Position numbers and translations under genes: made by a program
Shown here: positions 46,010-57,600 of the stretch, one piece after another
Layout: the number at the start of each line of letters is the position of its first letter
How positions within the stretch are numbered: the stretch's first letter is position 1
NCBI GenBank assembly: GCA_034509425.1
Contig: JAVTVJ010000373.1
Location: 1,827,497 to 1,891,496 of the forward strand
Direction of reading: 5' to 3'
DNA: 64,000 bases
DNA from: Eopsaltria australis
Lineage: Eukaryota; Chordata; Aves; Passeriformes; Petroicidae
The notes under the pieces: model-generated
The model's input: the letters and a program-made list of their open reading frames with translations, nothing else
The model's database searches: none
Told to the model about the DNA's origin: nothing

Positions 46010-46620
46010 TCTGCACCGTGATGGAGCAAAATGCAGGGGCTGCAAAGCCTCGGTGAGACCCAGCTGCTGGCTCAGCACCCGTGAGCCAGGGCTGAGCAGG
46101 GCGCACGGGTGAGTCAGGTTAAGCTGATGGGAAAAGTCACTGTGGTTTCGTGGTTGGAGCCCAGGCCAGCGCAGCAGAAGAGCTGAGAGCTCTTGCTCCA
46201 TCTGTCACCAGCTTCCTCTGCGAGCTGGAGTGTTTATTCACACACCCGAGACTTGGAAAAGAGCTCGGAAAGCTGTTTTCTTTCCAACCCAGCTGACTGC
46301 GCCTCGGATTAAAACGATACCAGTGAGAGAGAGAACGGAGCAGCCTCCCTCTCCATGCCCACGTAACAGAGACGAGCTGTGCTCTGCTCATATTTGCAGG
46401 CAAGAGATTTGGTCAGACTCTAATGATCACCTTCCTTGCTTCACAGAACTTCTTTCTCGTGCTCATCTGCGGGGCTCGTCTCCTCGGCTGTCAGCTGTGT
46501 AAATTTGCTGAAAAGCAGAACTGCACAAATAACTGATAGGGGTGAGGGGTGGCCAGGCAGGAAAAAATCAACGTGTTTGCCGTGGGGTAACCAGAAACGG
46601 CGTTTTAATGAAATAAAACT
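46010..46620. other. mildly CpG-enriched stretch
   Basis: CpGs recur about every 20-30 bp (for example GGGCGCACGGG near 46100, CACCCGAGAC near 46245, GCGCCTCGG near 46300, GAAACGGCG near 46595). That is more than in flanking DNA but weaker than at 35475 or 42255. It could be the edge of regulatory DNA or simply GC-richer sequence. Confidence 0.25.
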
Positions 46621-47269
46621 GTGTTCTGGGCCAAGCAAGCACTTTGTCCGACCACAGTGAAATCTTAAGTATTTTTATAAATTGCTCGGATAATTTGTTA
46701 ATATGAGAGAAGCTTCAAAGAGAAGTGAAATATTTCTGCTAAAAAAAAATAACGTATTTTATTTTTTTTCACTCGGGAACAATTTCCTGAAATTGCTTTC
46801 AGTCGGTGAAACATTGCAGTCAAGCCCATCTGCATATTTTGGAAGAGAAAAAATTGCTTTCTTCCACCTCGCATCTTCCCTGGCTGTTAACTTAACTGTA
46901 TCCTCACCCATTTCATCCCCTTTACTTGCTTCCTCCTTTTCTCCTGTAACAAACGTGAATTTCCTGTCTTTTTTTTTTAACCCTGCCTAACCCGTTATCT
47001 GATCCGTGCTCTCCCAGTCCTGACCTCTCCTTCCTCCAGCTGACCTCCTGATATCCATTTATCTCCCACTCCCCAAACCCACCTCTTCCCGTTTTCTTTC
47101 CCATAGCCCCGGGGAGGGCTCTGCTGGGCGTTACAGGAATAAGAGCAGGGAAAGAGGAATAAATCCAAACCCAAGCTGTACAGGGCTGGGAACAGAGCCC
47201 TGTGGCAATATTCCCTGGGCAGCACTTACGCTCTGACAACCTGAACTAAAACTCAGAATCCCACATCCT
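46621..47269. other. non-coding stretch, nothing recognised
   Basis: AT-rich to about 46990 with A- and T-runs near 46741, 46763 and 46970, then GC-moderate. No gene or repeat family is recognised. Confidence 0.45.
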
Positions 47270-47365
47270 TCGATTGTAGGTGTGAAGTCAGCATTGTTCA
47301 GCGTTAATCCCCAAGGATGTAGATTTAAGTTAATGACGTCCCTTCATGATGCTCATTAACCCTGC
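47270..47365. other. homeodomain/CRE motif cluster
   Basis: An OTX-type TAATCC lies at 47305-47310, a CRE-like TGACGTC at 47334-47340, and TTAATGA and CATTAA words overlap or follow. The motif grouping is visible. Function is not shown. Confidence 0.2.
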
Positions 47366-47739
47366 TCAGTGTTAGGTGCTGGGACTCTGCCCTCCAGGTT
47401 GCTCCCTGCCCTGGTGAGATCCGATAAAGCCTTTCCAGGCTCCTCAAGCTTCCCAGCTGCTCCTCACAGCCAGCATCTGAAGGTGGCAGGGAGCCAGTGC
47501 TGGGCTGGGACGGGGATGTGGCGCTCACATGGGCGGTATCTGATCACGTATGGCGGGCAGGGATCGCTAATAAAAGCCAGGGCTCCTCGGAGGGCAGCTC
47601 TGCAAGCCAGCAGGGCACAGGAAAGGGAGCTAAAGGTTCCCTTCCCCTCCTCCACACCTTTTTTGTTCACAGCTTGCTGCCTCCCTCCTTGCCATAAAAC
47701 AGCAAAGCAGTGGGACATGTGAGCTCTTGTCCCTGGGAT
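47366..47739. other. non-coding stretch, nothing recognised
   Basis: GC-moderate unique DNA immediately before a CR1 copy. Confidence 0.45.
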
Positions 47740-47980
47740 CCAGTGGCAGGACACATGGGAATGGTTCAAAGCTACACCTGGGAGGTTTGGACAGGACGTT
47801 ATGAAGCATGTTTTTACTGAAAGGGTGGTCAAATACTAGAACAGGCTCCCTAAAGAGGTGATCAATGCCCCAGGCTTATCAGTATTTGAGAAACATTGGG
47901 ACAATGCTTTACATTTGATCAGTGCTGAATTGGTCGGGCAGTTGGACCAGATGATCATTCAAGATCCCTTCCAACTGAAA
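47740..47980 (+). mobile_element. CR1-type LINE 3' end with pentamer tail
   Basis: The sense sequence GGAATGGTTCAAAGCTACAC, GGAGGTTTGGACAGGACG, TTTTTACTGAAAGGGTGGTC, AACAGGCTCCCTAAAGAGGT and AGTTGGACCAGATGATCATT, ending in TCCCTTCCAACTGAAA, fits a CR1 subfamily whose 3' end differs from the octamer type. In the ORF2 frame the remnant peptide reads TERVVKY, stop, NRLPKEV. The TAG at 47837-47839 replaces the conserved Trp codon of the RHWNRLP-type motif, so the copy is dead. Confidence 0.85.
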
Positions 47981-48077
47981 ACTCTTCTCTCTCTTCTCTT
48001 CTCTTCTCTTCTCTTCTCTTCTCTTCTCTTCTCTTCTCTTCTCTTCTCTTCTCTTCTCTTCTCTTCTCTTCTCTTCT
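47981..48077 (+). repeat. (CTCTT)17 tail of the CR1 copy
   Basis: Seventeen perfect CTCTT pentamers occupy 47991-48077, with slightly irregular copies just before. The array begins directly after the last CR1 base, so it is best read as an expansion of the element's own pentamer tail. The reading frame across it yields a Leu/Phe/Ser repeat, an artefact. Confidence 0.95.
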
Positions 48078-50254
48078 CCCTCTCAAGAGGACAGGTAGGG
48101 ATTTGAACATTCATCTCTTAGTAATCAAGTTTGGACAGAGTTAAATCTTCAAAGGCGCAGTTTTTGCTCTGGTATTTCCCAATCCAAATTCCTGTTAAAC
48201 CCAAAAATACCCCCAGCCACTTGGTTGCCCAGTGAGCACAGCTCCTGACCCTCCTGGAGCCACAGGCAGAGCCTCAGAACCCACTGCTGCTTTAACCCAC
48301 TGTCCTGGAGCTTCCCAGTGGGGTTACCCTAAACTGGGAGCAGCAGCCCTGCAGACATGCAGCAGCATATGGGGTTTTTGTGGTGTGGGGAATTTTGTGG
48401 TCTTGGGGTTCCCCGAGGCACAGGACATGTCCAGGGTGGGGAGGTGGCAGGGTCATGTGTGCCACCACCCTCCTGGGCAGAAAAGCTCTGGTTAAACACT
48501 GTGACACCAGAGAGGAACCAACAGGTGGCCTGAGGGAAATGGTGGTCACTGAGAAGAGTTTCAGTTTTGTCTAAATTTTCCATGGGTAAAAAATTCCCCC
48601 TTTTCAGAGAAAGGCTACATATCCCTTTGTTATGGGGAAATGCAACTGTGTACCTATACACAAACTATTATACAAAATGTAAATATTTTCTGTGTGTACA
48701 TGCACATCCATATATGTATACATCTCCATGGACATATTTTGATTTGAGGGATCCAGTCTTTTCTCCAGCAACAAGTGTTTCCAAACTATAGTTGCAGAAA
48801 AAGGATGAATTTAAAATCCCTTCAATGAAATCCCAATCTTGGAAAGAAATTGATTTTAAATACAAAAGCTTCAGTCACTTCTGATGATCAGCATCCTCAG
48901 AGGAATGGTCACTGTTCACAGGAATGGGGTGCCAGCAAACACTTGCAGGGGGACCAGAGGTTTTGTTGCTCCCAGTAATCAAAATGGAATAAATGGGCCA
49001 GGAAAAGGAATTTCTAAAAGAAATGTGTCCGTGCTAGAGCTCTTATTTATGATGGGGAAGCTTTGCTGCTCTGTCTTCCTGTAAATCACTGGCACAGCTC
49101 CAGTGAGAGCACAGCTCCAGAGAGAATTTCCACTGAACCACCCATCAACAGGTGACTCTGCTGTGTCCTGGCCTGACCTCTCCATTTCAGTAGGTTGCAT
49201 TTCTCCTGGTTTTCTGGAGCTCCCCAGACCCTGCCTGGATGTGTTTCCTGCTGCTGTGCCCCAGAAATGTGGCTCTGGGGTGCAGATGTGCTGGTCAGCC
49301 CTTGTGGACATTGTGACTTTGCTGTTCCTCTCTCCTGAAGCCGTCCTGATGCAGGACTGTGCAAGTGCTTTTATGTTGCAGGAGCTCAAAGCAGGGTCAC
49401 TCTTCACTGTAGCAGGGGGAATAAACAGCTGGAGAGACCAAACAACACAAGACCAGCAGCACTTCCCTGCCTGAGTTGGGTTTTTCCTTACACTCTGCTG
49501 ACTTTATTCATATACCCCAAAAAATGTCCTGTATCTTTCTCCTCCTGCACTGGGTTTCTCTTCTAAACCCCTCACTGCTCCCACCTCCTCTAAGGAAGCT
49601 TTCTTTTCACTGTGCAGGTTCTTCAATTCAAAGGATGCCTGTGTTACACAAAAAAAATCCTGCCTCTTTGTTCTTCCTTCTACACAAGTTTCCTTTTAAG
49701 TGGCTGGAGAGACCTTGATTTCTCTAAGTGCCAGAACCCTTTGTCAGGTTGGCTCTCTGATCAGGCTCCTCGGTGGAGCTAAATCCCTTGCCAAGCTTTC
49801 CCACATTTAGCCAACAGCCCCTTTGAGCTGAGTCTTGAAAAACTGGCTTGTCCTCAGCAGCAGCTCCCTCTTTGTCCAACTGAGCTCCATTTGAATGTGT
49901 AATCATCAAAGTTTAATGAGGCTCTTTTGTGAGCCTTATACCAGGTGGAAGCATTTTTAGACTTTTTTTTTTCCTCTCTTGTGGTTTTTGGCTCAAAAAA
50001 TCTGTAGGCAAAAAGAGAAGAGAGCAAAGAGCTCCATACCCAAAGCAGAGTTTGCTGCTTGACACCTGCCTAAAATTCTGCAGGAAAAATGCACCAATAA
50101 TTCAGAGAAGGTGCAAGGAAAGAAGGGAGGATGGGTCAGCCCCACCACCTGGGAGCTGCCTGGGGCTTGAGCAGGATATGGAGAGAGACAGCAACAAACT
50201 ATTGGACTGGGGTTGAGAAAGTTCTTGGCTTGTTTGGAGTCAAGAGTTTCAAGT
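48078..50254. other. non-coding stretch, nothing recognised
   Basis: About 2.2 kb of unique DNA with AT-rich 48600-48860. The 123-codon plus frame (49103-49474) and the 142-codon minus frame (48979-49407) oppose each other. Neither is recognised. Confidence 0.5.
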
Positions 50255-50659
50255 TATATCTTATGAGAGGCAGTTGAAGGAGCTGAGATTGTTTAGCCTG
50301 GAGAAAAGGAGGCTCAGGAGAGACATTATTGCTCTCTACAATTAAAAGGAGGTTGTGGAGAGGTGAGGGTCAATCCCTCCTCCCAAGTAACAAGTGACAG
50401 GACCAGAGGAAATGGCCTGAAGTTGTGCCAGGCACGGTTTAGATTGGATATTAGAGAAAATTTATTCACTGAAAGGGCAGTCAGGCATTGGAACAGGCTG
50501 CCCAGGGCAGTGTGGAGTCATTTGAAACTGGAGGTATTCAAAAGACATGGATGTGGCACTTGGGGACAGGGTTTAGTGGTGAACACAGTGGTGCTGGGTC
50601 AACAGTTGGACTTGATGGTGCTATAGGTCTTTTCCAACCTTAATGATCCTGTGATTCAT
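50255..50659 (+). mobile_element. CR1 LINE 3' end, longest sense copy
   Basis: About 405 bp in sense orientation: TATCTTATGAGAGGCAGTTG, GAGATTGTTTAGCCTGGAGA, AGGAGGCTCAGGAGAGACAT, TTGCTCTCTACAATTAAAAG, GTGACAGGACCAGAGGAAAT, GGATATTAGAGAAAATTTAT, GGCATTGGAACAGGCTGCCC, TGGATGTGGCACTTGGGGAC, GGGTCAACAGTTGGACTTGA, then TTTTCCAACCTTAATGATCC and a CTGTGATT tail. It belongs to the same tail type as the fragment at 28062. It includes the end of the former ORF2. Confidence 0.96.
50363..50557 (+). pseudogene. remnant of CR1 ORF2 C-terminal end
   Basis: Within the CR1 copy, one frame stays open and keeps the block common to CR1 ORF2 ends: RFRLDIREN around residues 25-33 of the frame, LFTERAV at 34-40, RHWNRLPR at 41-48 (50483-50506) and LEVFKRH at 56-62. 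The reverse transcriptase and endonuclease regions are absent and the start codon is incidental. After about 50557 the frame continues only into former 3' UTR. It is a decayed fragment, not a gene, though gene finders may report it as a small protein. Confidence 0.6.
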
Positions 50660-53600
50660 CTTTACACACTCTGCCTCCAGCCCAGCCCTCAGCTGCTGCA
50701 TTTTTGCCCTATTTCTGCCCCAGCCAGGAGCAAAAAAGTCTTAATTGTGAGTCCATGACCAGAGAGAAGGAGGTTTTCAACTCATTGTTTATCTACCTTG
50801 GAATAAACTCAACCAAGCCTCTCCTGGAGCTCCACAAACATGAAAAAAAATCACCCCAAGGAAACATTGCCTGCCTTTTCAGCTAGCTGGTGCCTCTGGT
50901 ATGTCTGCTCTGATAATTAGATCACAATTTAATCATGAATTCTCTGTTGCTTCAGGGTTGACCTCTGCAGGTGGAGCAGATTTCTCCAGTTGAGCCTCAA
51001 GCCCAAGAATCAGGGAGGGGGCTGGGGATTGATAGCTGTGCTGTGAAGACAAGTTATTTGCTCAGAAAAGGTGAGTTCTGAGCAGACACATAGTATTAAT
51101 ATGCATTTCATCTGGGCAGGTGATTTCCCTGCAGATTTTCTAAGATTTTTCCATCTCCAACCCCTCTGGACCTCATCAGCCCCTGGAGTAAAGTTCACAG
51201 CTCTCCAGTGGCCTCCTGAATGGACTCACTTCTCACCATGGTCCCAGAGGAGTGGCAAAGCATCCAAAAAGGGCTCAGGTTGATCTCAAGCAGTTGAGCT
51301 GTCAGCAGGTGCTTTGTGGCCAGGGCTGCAGAAAGCAGAGGCTGGCTGTGGCACTGTCTGGTGGAACATCAGGACACAAAGGGGCACCCAGGCTCTAACT
51401 CAGCTCAGTGTCTTGAAGACTGAGGCAGAGGGGGAGGAAAATTAACCAGAAGCGAGACAGGAAAGCTACAGCATGATAAATTCTTGGAAATCAGGCCTTA
51501 GAACCAGGTATTATTTCCTCATTTTGTTTTTTGTGAGAATTGAGAAGAAAATAACAAAACTAGGCCCTGTTTCAGGAAAAGATTTGGGCTGGTTTGCTGG
51601 CTGGGAAATGTTGTCTTCAGCAGACCAGCAGCAAGCTAGGGCTGTGGTCTAACAAAGCCTCCCAAAGTATGTCTGGAGAAAAAAAAAAAAGAAAAAAGAA
51701 AAAAAAGAGAGATAATCTGGCTGCATTCATATAGCCTGTTTGCATCTGCCTGGTGAAAAATGCTGTGACAGATCATTCTGCTGGCAGGAACGGCTGTGGA
51801 GGCCAGCTCCTCCACCGACAAATTCAGCTGCCTGTGGCCTTCAGGTGCTCAGGTAATGAGGCACTCAGGCTGTCCCCTGGGTAGGACCAGAAGCCATTTT
51901 CGTGCTCCTGCTGAGGACATCTTGAGTGGGGTGATGTGTGACACTTGCCCAGAGCATGAGTGTGAGTCAGAGACTCCTGCACTGGCTTCCCACACATCCA
52001 TCCCCTGTGTCACCTCACTGTGGCCAAACTTTTGTCACTATTCCTGCTTTCTTCATCACACTGCTCTGCCCAGGCTTCCCAGCTAGTTTAGGAACCCCCA
52101 GTCAATGAGACATAAAGCAGGGTCTGCATCCAAACCTGTCACACAGCCATAAATAGGGCTGCTAGGAGACTCAGAGCCAGGGATTTTCTTGGTGCTCAAT
52201 CTCTGACCTGAGATGGCAGCTTGACCCCTGCAATAGCTCTCTCCATGGTCTCCAGCTGAATGGAGCCCATCTAAATTTAAAAAACCCTCTTTGTGAGCTT
52301 TATGCCAGGCATGAGGCTGACCCTGTCTTTTTTTTTGGTGGGGTGGAGACAGGAATCAGATAAAGAAAATGGCCTCATAGCAAAAAACTGTTTTCTCTGT
52401 GATACCAATATTGCAACACTGTCAGTGCCACCGTGGGACAAATTATCATTCTATTCCCACAGAGAAAGGGGAATCTTTCGATCAGAGTCACCATCTCACC
52501 ATCTCCTACGCTCCACAGATCACCCCCAGTCACATTAGATCAATTCAAAAGGACCTCTGTGCAGCTTTGGAGGTGTCAGGAGGAAAAACCTGGATACTAT
52601 TTTTATCTGATTATCGTCCAAACAAAGTCAACGTGACAGGCTTCAGAATGAAGCTGGGCTTTAAAACCAGTTTAGCTGCTTTATTGCCACCACCTGAGTG
52701 AATGGAGCACCTGGATGGAGAAGGCAGGTCCCAACAGAGCAGAGGCAGACTTTTGGCAGCGATATTGAGGGCATCTCTCAGCAGTGGGGTGGTTAAAACT
52801 CACGGGCATTTCCAGAGAAAGTGTTTTAATTGCTGAGCACCAGTTAGCAGTGCCTGCCTCGATGGATGCTCTGATGTCTCCACTTTCTCTCAGTGCTGCT
52901 ATTTCCAGCTTTCAGGCAAACAGCACTTCACATTTAGCTAATTACTCCGAGAGAGCAGCAGGGTTTCTAGGGCTGCAGATTTCACACAGTTTCTATTAAT
53001 ATCCCCCAGGGCTTCCAGGTTTGCGCTTCTTTGGGATAACACTGATCTCTCTTTGCCAGGACCACTCAGGTCTTGTGCATCCACTCACTCTCGACCTCTT
53101 AACATGGCAGCTAGCTAATAATTTCCCTTATCACACAGCTCTCCTGATAAAGCTGCTCTGCAAGAGCGATGAGGGCTGGTGCCTGGTTCCCTGAGACCTG
53201 CCCCTGGCTCCAGTGGAGGCTGGAGGCTCCTGGCAGGAGTGGAGCAGATGCCTTGGGCAGGAGCTCTATGGGGCTTGGTGCTGTCTTGTCCCTCACTATG
53301 ATTTTTATCTTGCTGTCGCCAAAAACCCACTGCCTTGAGTTAAATACCAAAACTTTAGAGGGCATGAGGAAGGGCAGGTGCTTAAAACCAGCTCCCTACC
53401 TGGCAGCCTCCTGTGTGGGTGCCCAGGGAAAAGCAGGAACAACAAACATCTCCTTTTGCCCCCAGAGTGGAGGGATATGAGCTCTGACACAGGAGAGCCC
53501 AAGATATAAAGCTTTAGAAACCAAAGGCAGCTCTAAACCCCCTCATGCATGTGCAGCCCCCTCCTCCTGCCTGCACACAGTGAGGATTCAGATGGGCCAC

Positions 53601-54524
53601 ATTCATTCTGGTTTAAAAAGCTCATCTGGCTTTGCCTTAAATTTATGGGGATCACAGGGAATCAAAGAGCGCACGGCTGGGAGTTTAAGAAGTGTTTTGT
53701 TCCTCTGAATTACATGAATCCTAAAAGATCTCTGGCATCAAAAGCACCCATTAACCCCAGCAACTTTTTTATTGTCATAAGGGACTTGTTTTTACTCTCT
53801 GTTGCACTTCCCAAAGCTTAAAGTCAACAGAGATAGGTCTGTTGACTCCGCTGCACTTTATTAGCCTGATAGCAGAACCCGTGACCATCCTCTTTGGAGT
53901 GATTACAGAAAACTTGAGATAGAGGGAGAAAATTTAGAACTAGACAAGCACAAGTTAGTACGTGTAAAAATGTGAAAAAATCTGCATCAGTCCATGAATC
54001 CTCCGGGTAGTCCTTGTGTTCTTGCAGTCACAGCTTCTTTTTTGTAAAGAAGTTTTCTTTCCCACTTTCTTGAATGATTAACAGGAATAACTCACAAGTG
54101 AGAGACGGGGAAACAAGGTAGCAAAAAAGTACTGTCCTATCCCATGCAAATAGGGAAAGGAAAAAGCAATAGTTATAATCCCATAATTACTCATAGCCAC
54201 AGTCACTGGCTGCCCAACATCTTTAAAGCAGTGGCAATCCTGAAACTCAGATCAAGACTTCATTGTTCTTCCCAGGGGGAAAAAAAAAAAATCCAACATT
54301 GTGTTAGTGTAAAGTAAAGAGTTGCAGGCAATAAAAGGCTGTTTTGGGGATGGCTGGCATGGAGGTTACAGGCGACAGCTGGTGGGTGTCTGATGGGGCT
54401 GCCCTTTCTAGCTACCATCTGGACTTTGCATAGGACAGGCGAGAATAAGCTACTTATACCTTAATAAGGGAAAAGCCTGCAAAAAATGGGATGGGGGGGT
54501 GGTGGTTTGGCTGCGGGATCACTT
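50660..54524. other. non-coding stretch with A-rich tract
   Basis: About 3.9 kb with no supportable gene. An A-rich tract broken by G lies at 51678-51712. T- and A-runs occur near 52328 and 54280. Frames up to 103 codons overlap on both strands and are not recognised. No further CR1 copy is visible. Confidence 0.5.
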
Positions 54525-54660
54525 TGTAAATAAACAGGAACGCGAGCTTGGACTTTGCTGCTCCGCCCAGCCTGAGGCAGGGACAGCAGCTGGAGACTGA
54601 AAGTACCTAGGAGTCGCAGGGATATATAAACACCCTGTCCCTGCTGCATTAGTGTGTGTG
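54525..54660 (+). promoter_or_regulatory. candidate TATA promoter cluster
   Basis: In order on the plus strand there is a forkhead-type TGTAAATAAACA (54525-54536), a GC box CCGCCC (54563-54568) and a TATATAAA box (54624-54631). Initiation would be expected near 54650-54660. The spacing of GC box and TATA is plausible for a core promoter. No coding exon is recognised downstream (the nearest frame is 84 codons at 54686-54940, unrecognised). A non-coding transcript, an enhancer or chance are alternatives. Confidence 0.25.
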
Positions 54661-57600
54661 AAATCTGTTTAACAAATTAATTTGGTTGTCATTATTGCTG
54701 GTTAATCACAGCAAGGACAGGAACACCAATGTGCTGGCGGGGCTGATTCTTCCACCCAGACAAATAAAAGGCAGAACTGTTGCAGCCCATTGGAAACAGG
54801 TGGATGGTGCCAGGGTTGCAAAGTTAGAAGGAAATGATGCAGGAGAGAAACACAGGACTGACAGGTGTGAGTGTGGCCTGCTATCAGCATGCAGAGCTGC
54901 CTATTTACTCTGGGAGGAGGGTTGCGTTTGGGTGGACTAAATTTACCCCCTTTACTTCAAAAAGAGTAATTTTACTGGGCCTGGCATTTCTCCACAGAGA
55001 CTTGGCACTGCACAAGTAATGTAAACTAGACATAAATGAGCAGTAAACTCGCTTAAATACCAGTTCCTCTGCAGGAGGGGTCCCAAAAGACCTATAAGAG
55101 CTGTTGACTCCAACCTTTGGTTCATCTTGGCTTGAAGGTGACCAGGGGAAAGTTATCACAGCAGCAATGCTGAGAGCTGTCAGCCTAAAACAGAAGGTTT
55201 TGGCAGGTCAGCTCTGCCCATTCTGTCTGCAGATGTTTTGCCTTGCCCTTCTGCCCCACGGGCCCCAGAGGCACTTGGTCCTGGCACTGGTGCCCAAACT
55301 GGTGGTGGGCTGGGTCCAACCCCAAGCAGCTGAGCTGTGGGGGCAGTCACTTTTCTGACAGCGGAGATGGAAGCTGCCACAGCTCCTCCTGCCAAAGCTC
55401 ATCTGTCATAGCCTTAATTTGCTCCTCTGCATCCCAGATCTGCTCCCCTCCCATCCCTGCAGCCGGCCAAGAGGAGGCAAGGCTTTGTCACCGTGCCGTG
55501 CTGGCACAGCCCCTGCCCATGGCAGCCCCTTCCTGCGGGAATCCCCGGCTGAGGAATTGCAGGTGCTTTCCAGCCCTTGCAGTGGCCTCTCTGGGAGCCT
55601 GGATGCATGAGATGCCTCTCCTTCATCCCATCCTGACCCATTTTCTCTGGGGAGCAACATCACATGGAAGGCTATTTCCCTGTTTGACAGCAACGCAATC
55701 CTTTGTCTTCTCCAGTTTTAGCAATTTTGCCCCCAAAACCCTTTTCCATGCTAGGCTTCCCATGCTGCCCTGTTGCAATTAAACTCACAGCATCGTTAAG
55801 ATGTGGAAAAAGCAACACAGGCAGAACTTTTGCCCCCTCCAGCAGTGCTTAAGCCACTGTCTCAAGCAAGTCGCCTTCAGGTCAGCATCCAACGTGACCC
55901 ATTATCCAAACGCTCGGGGCCATAGCCCGAGCAGGGAACAGATAACCAGCAGCATCAGATGCTACTTAGAAAGCATTTTGTTCCCTATTAAAGCCAAAAC
56001 GTGCGCTAAGAGCTGCTCAGGGAAAGTGCAGAGCATCTGATTTCCCTCTTTTGCTAACACACTCGGAGGAAGAGGTGACAAGTTTGTGGAAATGGCTGCA
56101 ATTTGCAGTCAAAAGTGGTGCGTGCATGAATAGGAATTGGAAGGGAGGAGACAAACAAGCAATGTACTGCACGGATTTCCTCCAGTGATGCTGGAGCTTA
56201 TACAAACCAATTAGCTCCTCATCAAAGAGCAACCCTATCCCTATCACCAAAATTTTTATTTCCTGACAGCTAGGTGATCGGTTTTTTAGTAATTTTTTTT
56301 TTCTTTTTCTTCTCTTTAATTTTCCTGGGGAAAAAGATACCTGAAGATGCAGGCAATTGCTTCTCCGTGCTCTCACATGGTTTTACCATGAGGTAAATTT
56401 ATGGGTGTCAAATAAGTTGCTCCTTATGCCAATGTCACAGAAATACGAGTGTGTGGGAGGGCTGGTGGCTTCTGCTTAGTGGAGTTGCCAAGGATTGTGC
56501 TAATTAGCAATTGGAAAGACTTGCATTTTGGAGGTGTGGAGTGATCCAGGGAGGCAAGTCGAGGCTTGTCTAGAAACTTGTAAAGGCTGCTCTGCATGGA
56601 CCAGCTGCAAAGGGACTTTGGGCTTTTTGTGGGACCTCCAAAAATTAGTCTGGCATAGGTTCAGGTGTGTGCATCCCTCAGCCCCGCCATGCCTGAACTG
56701 AGCTTGTAAGGGCTCTGACTGCATCTCCAGCTGCTACCTGAGCTCAGGAGTTGGAAGCTGATGGAAGCTGCCTTATCTTGTGCTCCCTTCACAGCTCTGG
56801 GCTGCTGCTAACACCAGTGGCTGGTGGCTGGCTCAGGGCTGGGCTGTCCACTGTTTTACCCCTTGTGTGAAAAGAGGAAGCAAATGGCAGGTGAATGTAA
56901 AAGTGAGAGAAAGAGGCTGAGATGGACCTTTGGGTGATGAGAAGGAAGTTTTTCACCCAGCAGCTGTCTGTGCCAGTGGTCAGTTGAAGTGAATAAGCTG
57001 TATGTCCCACATGTGAGCTGGAGCTTTACCTGCAGCTGAGCTGCCTCATCCTTTCCTACACCTCAGACATAACCAAGAAGGTAGCCCCACAGCTCCCCAT
57101 GGGAGTCTCAAAGATGGGATCATGTCGGGGAACCTTCTCCTTTGTAAAACCTTGGCAGAAGGAGTTGCTTGCTCCCCTGCATCACTGTGGCATCACTCCC
57201 TGCCACATATTGAACTGGAATTGCTGGGCTGTAGCAGCTCTGACTGCCTGAATAAACCCATCCCAGGACCCACAGCATCACCAGCACTGCAGAAGGTGTT
57301 TCTCTTTAGGAGAGCAGCTCCAGCACGAGGGAAGCTGGAGCCATATACATTGTCTGATGTGCAGTGCCTCGTGTTGGGGGGAAAGCTGGCGACCAGCTGA
57401 AACGACAGTGCCTGAGGGAACACAGTGCGTCATCCACACAGCCCCAGCTGCCAGAGCCATGGGAAAGGCCCTTTTCCAGAGCTCTAGCGTGCTGATCTCA
57501 GCTCAGAGAGCTCTTCTGAGCTGGGGTCTGGACTCCAGAGCAAACCAGCAGCAGATTTGAGGTGAGAGGGTCTGCGTGGAAGGTGATGGGGGCAGAAAGA

